Source: Streptomyces beigongshangae
Lineage (GTDB): Bacteria > Actinomycetota > Actinomycetes > Streptomycetales > Streptomycetaceae
Reading direction: 5' to 3'
DNA: 37,176 nucleotides
Assembly: GCF_019710745.1 (NCBI RefSeq)
Contig: NZ_JAHKJW010000062.1
Location: forward strand, 6,686-43,861
Under the pieces are notes generated by a model, which was not told the origin of the DNA, ran no database searches, and saw only the letters and a program-made list of their open reading frames with translations. Numbering within the stretch: position 1 is the stretch's first letter; each line of letters opens with the position of its first letter. The position numbers and the translations under genes are program-made. Of this stretch, positions 8,154 to 16,544 are shown one piece after another.

Positions 8154-9122
8154 TCAGAGGCGGGCCGGCAGCCAGGCCAGCTTGACCGCTTCCTGGTACG
8201 GCCCCCCGCCCTCGTGGTCGTTGAAGTCGTACACCTCGATCTCCTTGTCCGGGTGGCCCCAGGCGTTGAAGGCCGCGAAGACCGTCGACGGCGGGCACGT
8301 CTGGTCCTCCAGCGCCGTGGAGAACAGGGCGGGCGCCCGCCCGCGCGCGGCGAAGTGCACCCCGTCGAAGTACGACAGCGTGCGCAGCACCCGCTCGGTG
8401 CGCCCGCGGTGCGTCTTGAGGTAGTTGCCGATCTCCCGGTACGGATCGCGGTCCGTGAGCCTGGTCGCGCGCGGGTAGTCGCACAGGAACGGCACGTCCG
8501 GCGCGACCGCCGCCAGGTCCGGCACCAGGGCGCCCACCGCGATCGAGATCCCGCCGCCCTGGCTGCCGCCGACGACCGCCGTGCGCGAGGCGTCGACGAG
8601 CGGATGGGAACGGGCGGCCTCCACGGCCCGCACCCCGTCGGTGAACACCCGGCGGTAGTAGTAGTTCCCGGGGGCGTCGATGCCCCGCGTCATGAACCCG
8701 GGATAGGCCGGCACGCTCCCCACCGGGTCGGGCGTGTCACCGCCGCCGCCCCACGCCCCGCCCTGGCCCCGGGTGTCCATCACGAAGTGCGCGAAGCCGG
8801 CGGAGGCCCACAGCAGGTGCGTGTGCGCGAGGCCGCGCCCGCCGCCGTACCCGACGAACTCCACCACCGCGGGCAGCGGTGCGTCCGTCCCGGCGGGCAG
8901 GGTCAGCCAGCCCTTCACCGGGTGGCCGCCGAAACCGGCGAACGTGACGTCGTGCACGGTGACGTTCCGCAGGTTCGCCGCGACCGGCTCGAAACGGGCG
9001 TCCAGACCGTGCTCGCGCGCCTCCTCCAGGGTCTTCGCCCAGAAGGCGTCGAAGTCCTCGGGCTCGACGGACGCGCTGCGATAGTCCCGGAGCTGATCGA
9101 GGGGCAGGTCGAACAGGGCCAT
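8154..9122 (-). CDS. Acetylxylan esterase / cephalosporin-C deacetylase (CE7, AXE1 family)
   Basis: 322 aa, the normal CE7 size. The N-terminus MALFDLPLDQLRDYRSAS and the block FDAFWAKTLEEA are typical. The oxyanion/Tyr region (VEFVGYGGGRG) and the RGQGG motif (MDTRGQGG) are followed by the nucleophile elbow GGSQGGG around residue 183. The later LEDQTCPPST (Asp) and NDHEGGG (His) complete a Ser-Asp-His triad. These alpha/beta-hydrolases remove acetyl groups from xylo-oligosaccharides and sometimes cephalosporin C. No signal peptide is visible, so it is probably cytoplasmic and acts on imported oligosaccharides. The decayed GntR regulator immediately downstream may once have controlled it (inference). 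Confidence 0.92.
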   Translation of the reverse strand: MALFDLPLDQLRDYRSASVEPEDFDAFWAKTLEEAREHGLDARFEPVAANLRNVTVHDVTFAGFGGHPVKGWLTLPAGTDAPLPAVVEFVGYGGGRGLAHTHLLWASAGFAHFVMDTRGQGGAWGGGGDTPDPVGSVPAYPGFMTRGIDAPGNYYYRRVFTDGVRAVEAARSHPLVDASRTAVVGGSQGGGISIAVGALVPDLAAVAPDVPFLCDYPRATRLTDRDPYREIGNYLKTHRGRTERVLRTLSYFDGVHFAARGRAPALFSTALEDQTCPPSTVFAAFNAWGHPDKEIEVYDFNDHEGGGPYQEAVKLAWLPARL

Positions 9123-9320
9123 GGGGGGCCGCCTTCGCTACGGGGGAGGGTGCGGGCGATCACACGGTACGGGTGCGGTCCGGGAGCCGCCAGAGCCGTC
9201 TCCCGGCCCTTCCCGCCTGCCCGCTCCCGCCGGCCCGCGCGACGGAGGGCCGACTCCGCGCCGCCGCAGGCGGGTTCGTCTCCCGATGCGGCGCGCGCGG
9301 TTGCGCCGGCGGTCCGGTCG

Positions 9321-9920
9321 TCAGGCCCGGTGCCGGGTCCATTCCGGTCCCGTGCGGGCCCAGGCCCGTTCCCATTCGGCCAGCCGCCGGCGTGCGGCCA
9401 CCCGGCGCACCAGGGTGTGCAGGGCCAGTACGCCGACCGCGGCCAGTACGGCACCGCAGGCGCCCACCACCAGCGCGTGCTGCCACACCACCGTGCCGCT
9501 CGTCGGGGCGGGCACGATCCTGTCCCGCCCGTCCAGCCAGACGTGGGTGTGGTCGCCGACCCGGGTTCCGGCGGCGACCCGGGTCGTACCGGTGTGCTCC
9601 CGCCCGTCCGGCCCGCTCCAGCGGACGACCACCCGCTGGACCGGCCGCCGGTCCCCCTCGGCGCCCGGCGCGGAGCCGGGTCCGCGTTCGACGACCTCGG
9701 CGCGCACCTGGTGGCGTTCGGCCCGCTGCACGGCCGCCGTCCCGCGCGCCCCGTCGTACGCCCACCAGCCCACGGCGAGCCCGGCCAGCGGCGCGCCCGC
9801 GCACAGCACCACGGCGACGACCAGGGCGGTCCACGCCTCCACCACGTCCGAGCGGCGGCGCAGCGGATTGTGCCGCTGCCTCAGCACCATCTCCCGCGTC
9901 CGCTTCTCCCTCGTGCGCAT
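9321..9920 (-). CDS. Rv1733c-like two-helix membrane protein
   Basis: 199 aa from the ATG at 9920, which has GAGGAGG about 8 nt upstream. A basic cytoplasmic N-terminus (MRTREKRTREMVLRQRHNPL) leads into a first helix (ALVVAVVLCAGAPLAGLAVGWW). An extracytoplasmic segment follows (VVVRWSGPDGREHTGTTRV; GDHTHVWLDGRDRIV), then a second helix (ALVVGACGAVLAAVGVLALHTL) and a basic tail. This layout and the RQRHNPLRRRSD opening match the Rv1733c family of conserved actinobacterial membrane proteins, whose mycobacterial member belongs to the hypoxia (DosR) regulon. Biochemical function is unknown. It is divergent from phosphoketolase, consistent with a shared low-oxygen or energy-stress role (inference). 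Confidence 0.8.
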   Translation of the reverse strand: MRTREKRTREMVLRQRHNPLRRRSDVVEAWTALVVAVVLCAGAPLAGLAVGWWAYDGARGTAAVQRAERHQVRAEVVERGPGSAPGAEGDRRPVQRVVVRWSGPDGREHTGTTRVAAGTRVGDHTHVWLDGRDRIVPAPTSGTVVWQHALVVGACGAVLAAVGVLALHTLVRRVAARRRLAEWERAWARTGPEWTRHRA

Positions 9921-10233
9921 TGTCCTGCCTCCTCGCCCCTCACGGCCGCCCCGCCGGCCGTCCCGGCCCCTCTTCCGCCCGCGTCCTCGCGGTCGTACGC
10001 CGTCCGTGTGCCCCGCGGAGGCCGAACGGACCCCTTCGGGGGCCGGTTCGCCGCCTCCGTCCGAAAGGCTTGCGGTGCGAGCGCCGTCACGACCCCGCAC
10101 GACCCCGCACGGGCCGCCCGTACGACCCCGTACGACGGGCGTGCGCGTGCCGCGACGACTGATCGGCGCCCCGTGTGGAACCCGTGTCCTCACCCCCTCG
10201 GAATCCCCCGGAACCGGAACAGGAGTCCTCCTC
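9921..10233. promoter_or_regulatory. Divergent intergenic region (Rv1733c-like gene / phosphoketolase)
   Basis: No coding gene is supported here. It must hold both promoters. A near-palindrome GGACCCCTTCGGGGGCC lies at 10028-10044. It vaguely recalls DevR/DosR boxes (GGGAC..GTCCC type) but is also simply a GC hairpin. Short direct repeats of ACGACCCCGC / TACGACCCCGT occur around 10087-10137. No convincing -10/-35 pair was identified. Confidence 0.4.
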
Positions 10234-12600
10234 ATGGCCAAGGACCGCACGGCAGCGCTCGACGCACACTGGCGCGCCGCGAACTACCTGGCCGTCGGTC
10301 AGATCTACCTCCTCGGCAACCCGCTGCTGACCGAGCCCCTGCGGCCCGAGCACATCAAGCCCCGGCTGCTCGGCCACTGGGGCACCTCGCCCGGCCTCAA
10401 CCTGGTGCACACCCACCTCAACCGTGTCATCGCCGAGCGCGACCTCGACGCGATCTGCGTGTGGGGACCCGGCCACGGCGGCCCCGCCGTCCTCGCCAAC
10501 TCCTGGCTGGAGGGCAGCTACACGCAGACCTACCCGGACATCACCCGGGACGCCGCCGGCATGGAGCGCCTCTTCCGGCAGTTCTCCTTCCCCGGCGGGG
10601 TCCCCAGCCACGTCGCCCCCGAGACCCCGGGCTCCCTCCACGAGGGCGGCGAGCTGGGCTACTCGCTCGCCCACGCGTACGGTGCGGCCTTCGACAACCC
10701 GGACCTGCTGGTCACCTGCGTGATCGGGGACGGCGAGGCCGAGACGGGACCGCTCGCCGGCTCCTGGCACTCCAACAAGTTCCTCGACCCGGTCCACGAC
10801 GGCGCCGTCCTGCCGGTCCTGCACCTCAACGGCTACAAGATCGCCAACCCCACCGTGCTCGCCCGGCTGCCGCGCGCCGAACTCGACGACCTCCTGCGCG
10901 GCTACGGCCACGAGCCCCTCCACGTGTCCGGCGACGACCCCCGCCGCGTGCACCGGGAACTGGCCCGGGCGATGGACCTGGCGCTGGACCGCATCGCCCG
11001 TATCCAGCGGGAGGCCCGCACCGGCGGGAAGGGCCGGACCGGGACGTACGAACGCCCCCGCTGGCCCGTCGTCGTCCTGCGCACGCCCAAGGGCTGGACC
11101 GGCCCCGCCGAGGTGGACGGCGACCCGGTCGAGGGGACGTGGCGCTCCCACCAGGTCCCGCTGTCCGGTGTCCGGGACAACCCCGAGCACCTGCGGCAAC
11201 TGGAGGACTGGCTGCGCTCGTACCGCCCCGAGGAACTCTTCGACGCCGAGGGCCGCCCCACCGATCTGGTCCTCGACTGCGTGCCCGAAGGCCCCCGCCG
11301 GCTCGGCGCGAACCCGCACACCAACGGCGGTCTGCTGCTGAACGCCCTGCCGATGCCCCGCCTGGAGGACTTCGCCGTCCCCGTGGACAAGCCCGGCGCG
11401 AGCATGCACGAGCCCACCCGGATCCTCGGCGACCTGCTGGCCCGGATCATGGCCGACACGGCGGAGCGGCGCAACTTCCGGGTCGTGGGCCCGGACGAGA
11501 CCGAGTCGAACCGGCTCGGCGCGCTGTACGGGGCCACGGGCAAGGCATGGCAGGCCGAGATCAAGGACACCGACGAGCACCTCGTCCGCGACGGCCGCGT
11601 ACTGGAGGTCCTGTCCGAACACCTCTGCCAGGGCTGGCTGGAGGGCTACCTCCTCACCGGACGGCACGGGCTGTTCTCGTCGTACGAGGCGTTCGTGCAC
11701 ATCGTCGACTCCATGGTCAACCAGCACATCAAGTGGCTCAAAACCGCGCGGGAACTGCCGTGGCGGGCACCGCTGGCCTCCCTCAACTACCTGCTCACCT
11801 CGCACGTCTGGCGCCAGGACCACAACGGCTTCTCGCACCAGGACCCGGGCTTCGTCGACCACGTCCTCAACAAGAGCCCGCAGGTCGTACGGGTCTACCT
11901 GCCGCCGGACGCCAACACGCTGCTGGCGGTCGCGGACCGGGCCCTGCGCAGCCGCGACCACGTGAACGTGATCGTCGCCGGCAAGCAGCCCTGCTTCGAC
12001 TGGCTGTCCATGGAGCAGGCCCGCGCCCACTGCGCCCGGGGCGCGGGCATCTGGGAGTGGGCCGGGACGGAGGACGGGGAACGCGAACCGGACGTGGTCC
12101 TGGCCTGCGCCGGCGACGTGCCCACCCAGGAGGTCCTCGCCGCGGCCGCACTGCTGCGCACCCACCTGCCCGACCTGGCCGTACGGGTCGTCAACGTCGT
12201 CGACATCGCCCGGCTGATGCCGCGGGGCGAACACCCGGACGGCATGGCCGACTCCGAGTACGACGCCCTCTTCACCGTGGACAAGCCGGTGGTCTTCGCC
12301 TACCACGGCTACCCCTGGCTGATCCACCGGCTGGCCTACCGGCGCACCGGCCACGGCAACCTCCATGTGCGCGGCTACCGGGAGTCGGGCACCACCACCA
12401 CCCCGTTCGACATGGTCGTGCGCAACGACCTCGACCGGTACCGCCTCGTCATGGACGTCATCGACCGCGTCCCCGGTCTCGCCGTGCGCGCCGCCGCCGT
12501 ACGGCAGCGGATGGCCGACGTGCGGACCCGCCACGAGACCTGGATCCGCGAACACGGCACCGACCTGCCCGAGGTCGCCGACTGGACCTGGTCCGGCTGA
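10234..12600 (+). CDS. xfp: Xylulose-5-phosphate/fructose-6-phosphate phosphoketolase
   Basis: 788 aa, a standard full-length phosphoketolase. This ThDP/Mg enzyme splits xylulose 5-phosphate (or fructose 6-phosphate) with phosphate into acetyl phosphate plus an aldose phosphate. Visible markers: N-terminal WRAANYLAVGQIYLLGNPLL; GPGHGGPA; the family signature EGGELGYSLAHAYG; the ThDP-binding motif GDGEAETGPLAGSWHSNKF; and later QDHNGFSHQDPGF. The ATG at 10234 has AGGAG (10221-10225) upstream. A strong 14-bp hairpin follows the stop. No acetate kinase gene is adjacent. Context next to an Rv1733c-like gene suggests expression under energy or oxygen limitation, which is inference. Confidence 0.95.
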   Translation: MAKDRTAALDAHWRAANYLAVGQIYLLGNPLLTEPLRPEHIKPRLLGHWGTSPGLNLVHTHLNRVIAERDLDAICVWGPGHGGPAVLANSWLEGSYTQTYPDITRDAAGMERLFRQFSFPGGVPSHVAPETPGSLHEGGELGYSLAHAYGAAFDNPDLLVTCVIGDGEAETGPLAGSWHSNKFLDPVHDGAVLPVLHLNGYKIANPTVLARLPRAELDDLLRGYGHEPLHVSGDDPRRVHRELARAMDLALDRIARIQREARTGGKGRTGTYERPRWPVVVLRTPKGWTGPAEVDGDPVEGTWRSHQVPLSGVRDNPEHLRQLEDWLRSYRPEELFDAEGRPTDLVLDCVPEGPRRLGANPHTNGGLLLNALPMPRLEDFAVPVDKPGASMHEPTRILGDLLARIMADTAERRNFRVVGPDETESNRLGALYGATGKAWQAEIKDTDEHLVRDGRVLEVLSEHLCQGWLEGYLLTGRHGLFSSYEAFVHIVDSMVNQHIKWLKTARELPWRAPLASLNYLLTSHVWRQDHNGFSHQDPGFVDHVLNKSPQVVRVYLPPDANTLLAVADRALRSRDHVNVIVAGKQPCFDWLSMEQARAHCARGAGIWEWAGTEDGEREPDVVLACAGDVPTQEVLAAAALLRTHLPDLAVRVVNVVDIARLMPRGEHPDGMADSEYDALFTVDKPVVFAYHGYPWLIHRLAYRRTGHGNLHVRGYRESGTTTTPFDMVVRNDLDRYRLVMDVIDRVPGLAVRAAAVRQRMADVRTRHETWIREHGTDLPEVADWTWSG

Positions 12601-12613
12601 CGGCGGCGCCCCT

Positions 12614-12644
12614 CCGGTCCGGAACCCGCGGGGTTCCGGACCGG
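12614..12644. terminator. Strong stem-loop terminator after phosphoketolase
   Basis: CCGGTCCGGAACCC-GCG-GGGTTCCGGACCGG is a perfect 14-bp stem with a 3-nt loop, starting 14 nt after the stop. It sits between convergent genes and probably works in both directions. Confidence 0.75.
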
Positions 12645-12700
12645 TCACCGTCACCGGTCACCGTCACCGGTCACAGCCATCGGTCACCGTCACCGGTCAG
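12641..12700. repeat. 13-bp tandem repeat (about 4.5 copies)
   Basis: Units of CCGGTCACCGTCA: two perfect copies, a diverged copy (CCGGTCACAGCCA), another near-perfect copy, and a partial one. The array runs from the terminator hairpin into the last codons of the convergent flavin reductase. Seen directly; likely replication slippage. Confidence 0.8.
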
Positions 12701-13477
12701 CCGAAGCGTTCGATCCGGATGCGGTCCACCGGCTGGCCCGCGCCCACCAGCAGCCGTGACGCGTGCTCGGCGAACCCGTTCGAGCCGCACACGTACGCCT
12801 CCCAGCCGCCGTCCGGCCCGTCGGCCAGGAGCCGCTCCACCTGCGCGGCCGACAGACGGCCCACGGGCACTCCCGGCGGGGCGTCACGGGTGAACACCGC
12901 GGTGGTCTCGGCGCCGTACTCGGACGCGTAGACCAGCTCCTCGGGACCGCGCGCGGACACGAGCAGCCGCAGCGGCACCGCCAGGTTCCGCGCACGGTGG
13001 TGGCGGACCATCGACATCAGCGGTACGACACCGGACCCGGCGCCGAGGAGCAGGGCGGGCCGGTCGCCGGGCCAGGCGAAGAAGCCGCTGAGCGGTCCGC
13101 GCAGCTCGACCTCGTCACCGGGTTTCGCGACCGTGTGGAACCAGCCGGACACCTCGCCGCCGTCGACGTGGTCGAGGGTCAGCTCGACGTGTCCGAGGTC
13201 GTCGGGGGGCGACGCGATCGAATAGTGCCGCTGGGCGACGTAGCCGTCCGGCGCGCGCAGCCGGAGCATCAGGTGCTGGCCGGGCAGATGGCCCGCCCAG
13301 CGCGGCACGGCGAACCGGAAGGTCGCCGCGCGCGGTGTCTCCCGGCGGATGTCGGTGAGGACGGCGCGCTGCCAGGTGGCTGCGGCACGGTTGCTCACGG
13401 CGATCCGGCCGGGCACGGCGAACCGCGTCGGAGGCGTCCAGGCCGCGGGGCCTGCGCCCGCCGGGGGCGTCGGGGTG

Positions 13478-13485
<8 letters not shown>
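12697..13485 (-). CDS. FAD/NAD(P)H oxidoreductase partner of the molybdoenzyme
   Basis: 262 aa, a ferredoxin-NADP-reductase-fold flavoprotein. It shows the FAD-binding RHYSIASPP motif (R-x-Y-S), the LRGPLSGFFAW segment and the nicotinamide-binding LLLGAGSGVVPLMSM. The C-terminal EAYVCGSNGFAEHASRLLV closes the domain. No 2Fe-2S domain is fused. The GTG start overlaps the end of the upstream sulfite-oxidase-like gene by 8 nt, so the two are translationally coupled. The pair recurs in actinobacteria and presumably forms a soluble NAD(P)H-to-Moco electron chain replacing the YedZ haem subunit (inference). The Pro-rich first 30 residues are poorly conserved in appearance. Confidence 0.85.
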
Positions 13486-14079
<594 letters not shown>

Positions 14080-14083
<4 letters not shown>

Positions 14084-14117
14084 CGGGTCACGCTCATCGG
14101 GTCACGTTCACGTTCAT
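14080..14117 (-). promoter_or_regulatory. Two overlapping leader mini-ORFs in front of the molybdoenzyme
   Basis: The best Shine-Dalgarno sequence (GGAGG) precedes not the enzyme start but an ATG at 14117 encoding MNVNVTR. That ends in an ATGA overlap (14097-14094) with a second mini-ORF, MSVTR, which in turn ends in an ATGA overlap (14083-14080) with the real gene, also starting MSVTR. The second and third starts arise from an exact 14-bp tandem duplication. Ribosomes may reach the gene by two successive terminate-reinitiate steps. Sequence facts are direct; the coupling is inferred. Confidence 0.5.
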
Positions 14118-14351
14118 GCGGGCGGTGCCTCCGGGCCGGCCGGGTGGCGGCCCTTGATCGTCGGGTACGCCCTCCACGGTACCGGGCCGGCCGCCGGCCC
14201 CCCTCCGGGGAGCATTGCCGCCGTATGAAAACTCGGCGGTCCGGGACGGTTCCGGGAATAGCGGCACCCGCGATCTTCCTTGGCGAGAGTAGCCGCCGGA
14301 CGGTGCCCCGTCGGCGTGCGGAGACCCGGCGCGAAGGAGAGTGACGCAGCG

Positions 14352-15272
14352 ATGCCCAAGGCGTACGTCTTCACCCAGTACGGCGGCCCGGAGACCGAGG
14401 CGCTGGTCGAACGGGACCGGCCGTCCCCCGGCCCGGGCCAGTTGCTGGTCGCCGTCCGGGCGGCGGGTGTCAACCCCGTCGACTGGAAGCAGCGCGCCGG
14501 CTACCGGCGGCCCGGCCAGGCGCCGCACGAGCTGCCCGCCGTCCTCGGCAGCGAGGCCGCCGGCGTCGTCGAGGAGATCGGCGAGGGCGTCACGGGGTTC
14601 GAGGTCGGGGACGAGGTCTTCGGCAGCCCCGTGTCCGGCGGCTACGCCCAGTACACGCTGTTCCCCGTGGCGGTGACCGCGCACAAGCCCGCCGCGATCT
14701 CCTTCACCGACGCGGCCGCCCTGCCCGTCGCGGCGGCCACCGCCTACGACGGGGTGCGTCAGCTGGACCTGCCGGCCGGCGCGACGCTGCTGGTCACGGG
14801 CGCGGGCGGTGGCGTGGGTGTCGCGGTCCTGCAGATCGCCCGTGCGGACGGCCTGAACGTCGTCGGCGTAGCGAGCGCCGGGAAGAAGGACCTGGTCGAG
14901 TCGCTCGGCGCCGTGCACGTGCCCTCCGGCCGGGACTTCGCCGCGGGCGTCCGGGCGGTGGCGCGGGGCGGTGTGGACGCGGTGTACGACCTGGTCGGGG
15001 GCGAGGTGCTGGAGGCCGCGGCCGGGCTGGTGGCGGACCGCACGAAGCTGATCACCGCGGGCGGCAAGGACATCGTGACCGGCCTCGGCGGCTCGCCCGT
15101 CGTACGGGCCCGTACCGCCGCGGTGCTCGACGAGGTGGCCCGGCTCGTCGTCGACGGCCGGCTGGACCCCCTGGTCACACGGACCTTCCCCCTCGAACAG
15201 GCCGCGCAGGCACTGCGTGCCGTCGAGGAGGGCCATGCCCGCGGCAAGATCGTCATCGAGGTCGCCGCATGA
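14352..15272 (+). CDS. NADP-dependent quinone-oxidoreductase-type MDR enzyme
   Basis: 306 aa, medium-chain dehydrogenase/reductase superfamily, zinc-free quinone oxidoreductase branch. The GroES-like N-terminal half carries VNPVDWKQRAG and ELPAVLGSEAAGVVEEIGEGV. The Rossmann half has the nucleotide motif LLVTGAGGGVGVAVLQIA, and the C-terminus ends ARGKIVIEV as usual. Catalytic-zinc Cys/His ligands are absent. The ATG at 14352 follows AAGGAGA (14334-14340) with a rather long spacer. The stop overlaps the start of the GNAT gene (ATGA), so the two genes form one transcript. Role: reduction of quinones or enones, probably in oxidative or electrophile stress (inference). Confidence 0.9.
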   Translation: MPKAYVFTQYGGPETEALVERDRPSPGPGQLLVAVRAAGVNPVDWKQRAGYRRPGQAPHELPAVLGSEAAGVVEEIGEGVTGFEVGDEVFGSPVSGGYAQYTLFPVAVTAHKPAAISFTDAAALPVAAATAYDGVRQLDLPAGATLLVTGAGGGVGVAVLQIARADGLNVVGVASAGKKDLVESLGAVHVPSGRDFAAGVRAVARGGVDAVYDLVGGEVLEAAAGLVADRTKLITAGGKDIVTGLGGSPVVRARTAAVLDEVARLVVDGRLDPLVTRTFPLEQAAQALRAVEEGHARGKIVIEVAA

Positions 15273-15988
15273 GCGCCGCCCGCCACCCCCTGGACAACCC
15301 GGGGTTGACCTCGCTGACCGGCCCGCACGCCCGTTTCGCCGAACGCCGCGGACGTGTGCTGCGCTACCCCGTCGACGTGTCGCCCTGGCTGGCCCTGCCC
15401 GACGAGCCGGACGCCGGTGACTGGGCGGACGCCGCGGTGCTCGCGGGACCGGGCGCCGAGGTGGCGGTGCCCGCCTTCCGCGGCGAGGTCCCGGAGGGCT
15501 GGGAGGTGGCGTGGCGGGTGGACGGTGTGCAGTTCGTGGACGGCGGCGACGGCGGCGACGGCGGCCTGGCCACCGCGCCGGACCCGGAGGCGGTACCGCT
15601 CGGTCCCGCCGACGTGCCGGAGATGCTCGATCTGGTCGGGCGCACCAGGCCGGGACCGTTCCTGCCGCGCACGGTCGAGCTCGGCACGTATCTGGGGATA
15701 CGCCGGGACGGTGTCCTGGTCGCCATGGCGGGGGAGCGGCTCCACCCGCCGGGCTGGACCGAGATCAGCGCGGTCTGCACCGATCCCGCGTTCCGGGGCG
15801 AGGGCCTGGCCACCCGGCTGACGCTGGCGGTCGCCGACGGCATCCGTGCCCGGGGCGAGACCCCGTTCCTGCACACCGGAGCCGACAACGCCACGGCCGT
15901 GCGGCTCTACGAGTCGCTGGGGTTCCGGCTGCGGCGCAGGACGACGTTCCTGTCGGTGCGGGTACCGGAGCGGCTGGCCGTCGGCTGA
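15269..15988 (+). CDS. GNAT-family N-acetyltransferase (FR47-like)
   Basis: 239 aa. The first 110 residues are a variable domain. The C-terminal half is a GNAT acetyl-CoA-binding fold: WTEISAVCTDPAFRGEGLATRLT contains the R/Q-x-x-G-x-G/A motif (RGEGLA), and GADNATAVRLYESLGFRLRRR is the typical last helix-strand unit of FR47-like members. A short GGDGGDGG linker separates the halves. It overlaps the preceding oxidoreductase by 4 nt (ATGA). The acceptor is unknown. Confidence 0.9.
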   Translation: MSAARHPLDNPGLTSLTGPHARFAERRGRVLRYPVDVSPWLALPDEPDAGDWADAAVLAGPGAEVAVPAFRGEVPEGWEVAWRVDGVQFVDGGDGGDGGLATAPDPEAVPLGPADVPEMLDLVGRTRPGPFLPRTVELGTYLGIRRDGVLVAMAGERLHPPGWTEISAVCTDPAFRGEGLATRLTLAVADGIRARGETPFLHTGADNATAVRLYESLGFRLRRRTTFLSVRVPERLAVG

Positions 15989-16420
15989 GGGACACCGGTC
16001 CGGGACTGACGGGCGGCGGACACGCCCGCCGTCTGCCGACCGCAGTCGTCTGCCGCCTGCAGTCCGCCGTCCGCAACTGCCGTCCGTCGCCGTCGCCCGT
16101 AGTCCTCGCCGACCGTGGCCGACTGCCGACTGCCGACTGCCGACCGAGGCCGTCGGCCCGCCGCTGCCGTCCGCCGGCCGCGGTCGGCAGCCGGTGGGAG
16201 GGCGGCCACGGCCGGCCGGGCACGCCCCCGGGCCCGCCCTCCCGCGTGCCGTTCGTCGCACGGTGCGGCCACCGGTGGGCCCGCACCGTCCCGGGGCCGG
16301 CGCGGGCGTGGTGCCCGCGGTGCGCGGACGGCGCGCGGGAGGCGGGAGGGCGGCCCGCGCCCGCGGCCGTGTACTGTTGCCGTCCGGCTGAGGACCGCCC
16401 AGCCGCGACGGACCGAGGAG
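15989..16420. other. Non-coding, repeat-rich GC spacer
   Basis: No gene is supported on either strand; the open frames are composition artefacts rich in Arg, Pro and Ala. It contains an imperfect hairpin just after the GNAT stop (GGGCG..CGCCC near 16014-16030), many CCGTC/CTGCCG-type short repeats, and a tandem run of GCCGACT. A possible -10 (TACTGT, 16372-16377) lies near its right end without a clear -35. Confidence 0.5.
16118..16145. repeat. Four tandem 7-mers GCCGACT
   Basis: Three exact copies of GCCGACT followed by GCCGACC. A microsatellite-like array inside the non-coding spacer; seven is not a multiple of three-nucleotide coding symmetry, which fits the absence of a gene. Confidence 0.85.
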
Positions 16421-16532
16421 GTGAGCCCCATCACCGCTGTGTCAGCTCGGGTGCTCCCGCCTCAGGCCCTCACGGGCATCAGGTGACCTAGGCCCTGCCG
16501 GCCTGGAGGGCGCCCTTCGGCTTCCCGAAAGG
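16421..16532 (+). promoter_or_regulatory. Possible leader ORF plus SD-sequestering hairpin
   Basis: A GTG-started 21-codon reading frame (16421-16486, beginning MSPITAVSARV and ending ALTGIR) is preceded by GAGGAG immediately next to the GTG. About 28 nt after its stop, CCTTCGG (16514-16520) can pair with CCGAAAGG (16525-16532, one bulged A). The right arm contains AAAGG, the only Shine-Dalgarno-like sequence of the downstream methyltransferase (start 16545). This resembles translational or transcriptional attenuators of ribosome-related genes. The SD spacing of the leader is poor, so confidence is limited. Confidence 0.35.
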
Positions 16533-16544
16533 CTCTCGGCTTCC

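Noticed and set aside
10028..10044. DosR/DevR box before the Rv1733c-like gene
   Set aside because: The match to the DosR consensus is weak and the sequence is equally a simple GC hairpin; kept only as a note in the intergenic entry.
10087..12654. Long minus-strand frame antisense to phosphoketolase
   Set aside because: Typical Val/Gly/Asp/His-rich antisense translation with no recognisable domain.
7872..12893. Very long plus-strand open frame over the esterase, membrane protein and phosphoketolase genes
   Set aside because: Arg/Pro-rich out-of-frame translation of known genes; no start signal and no domain.
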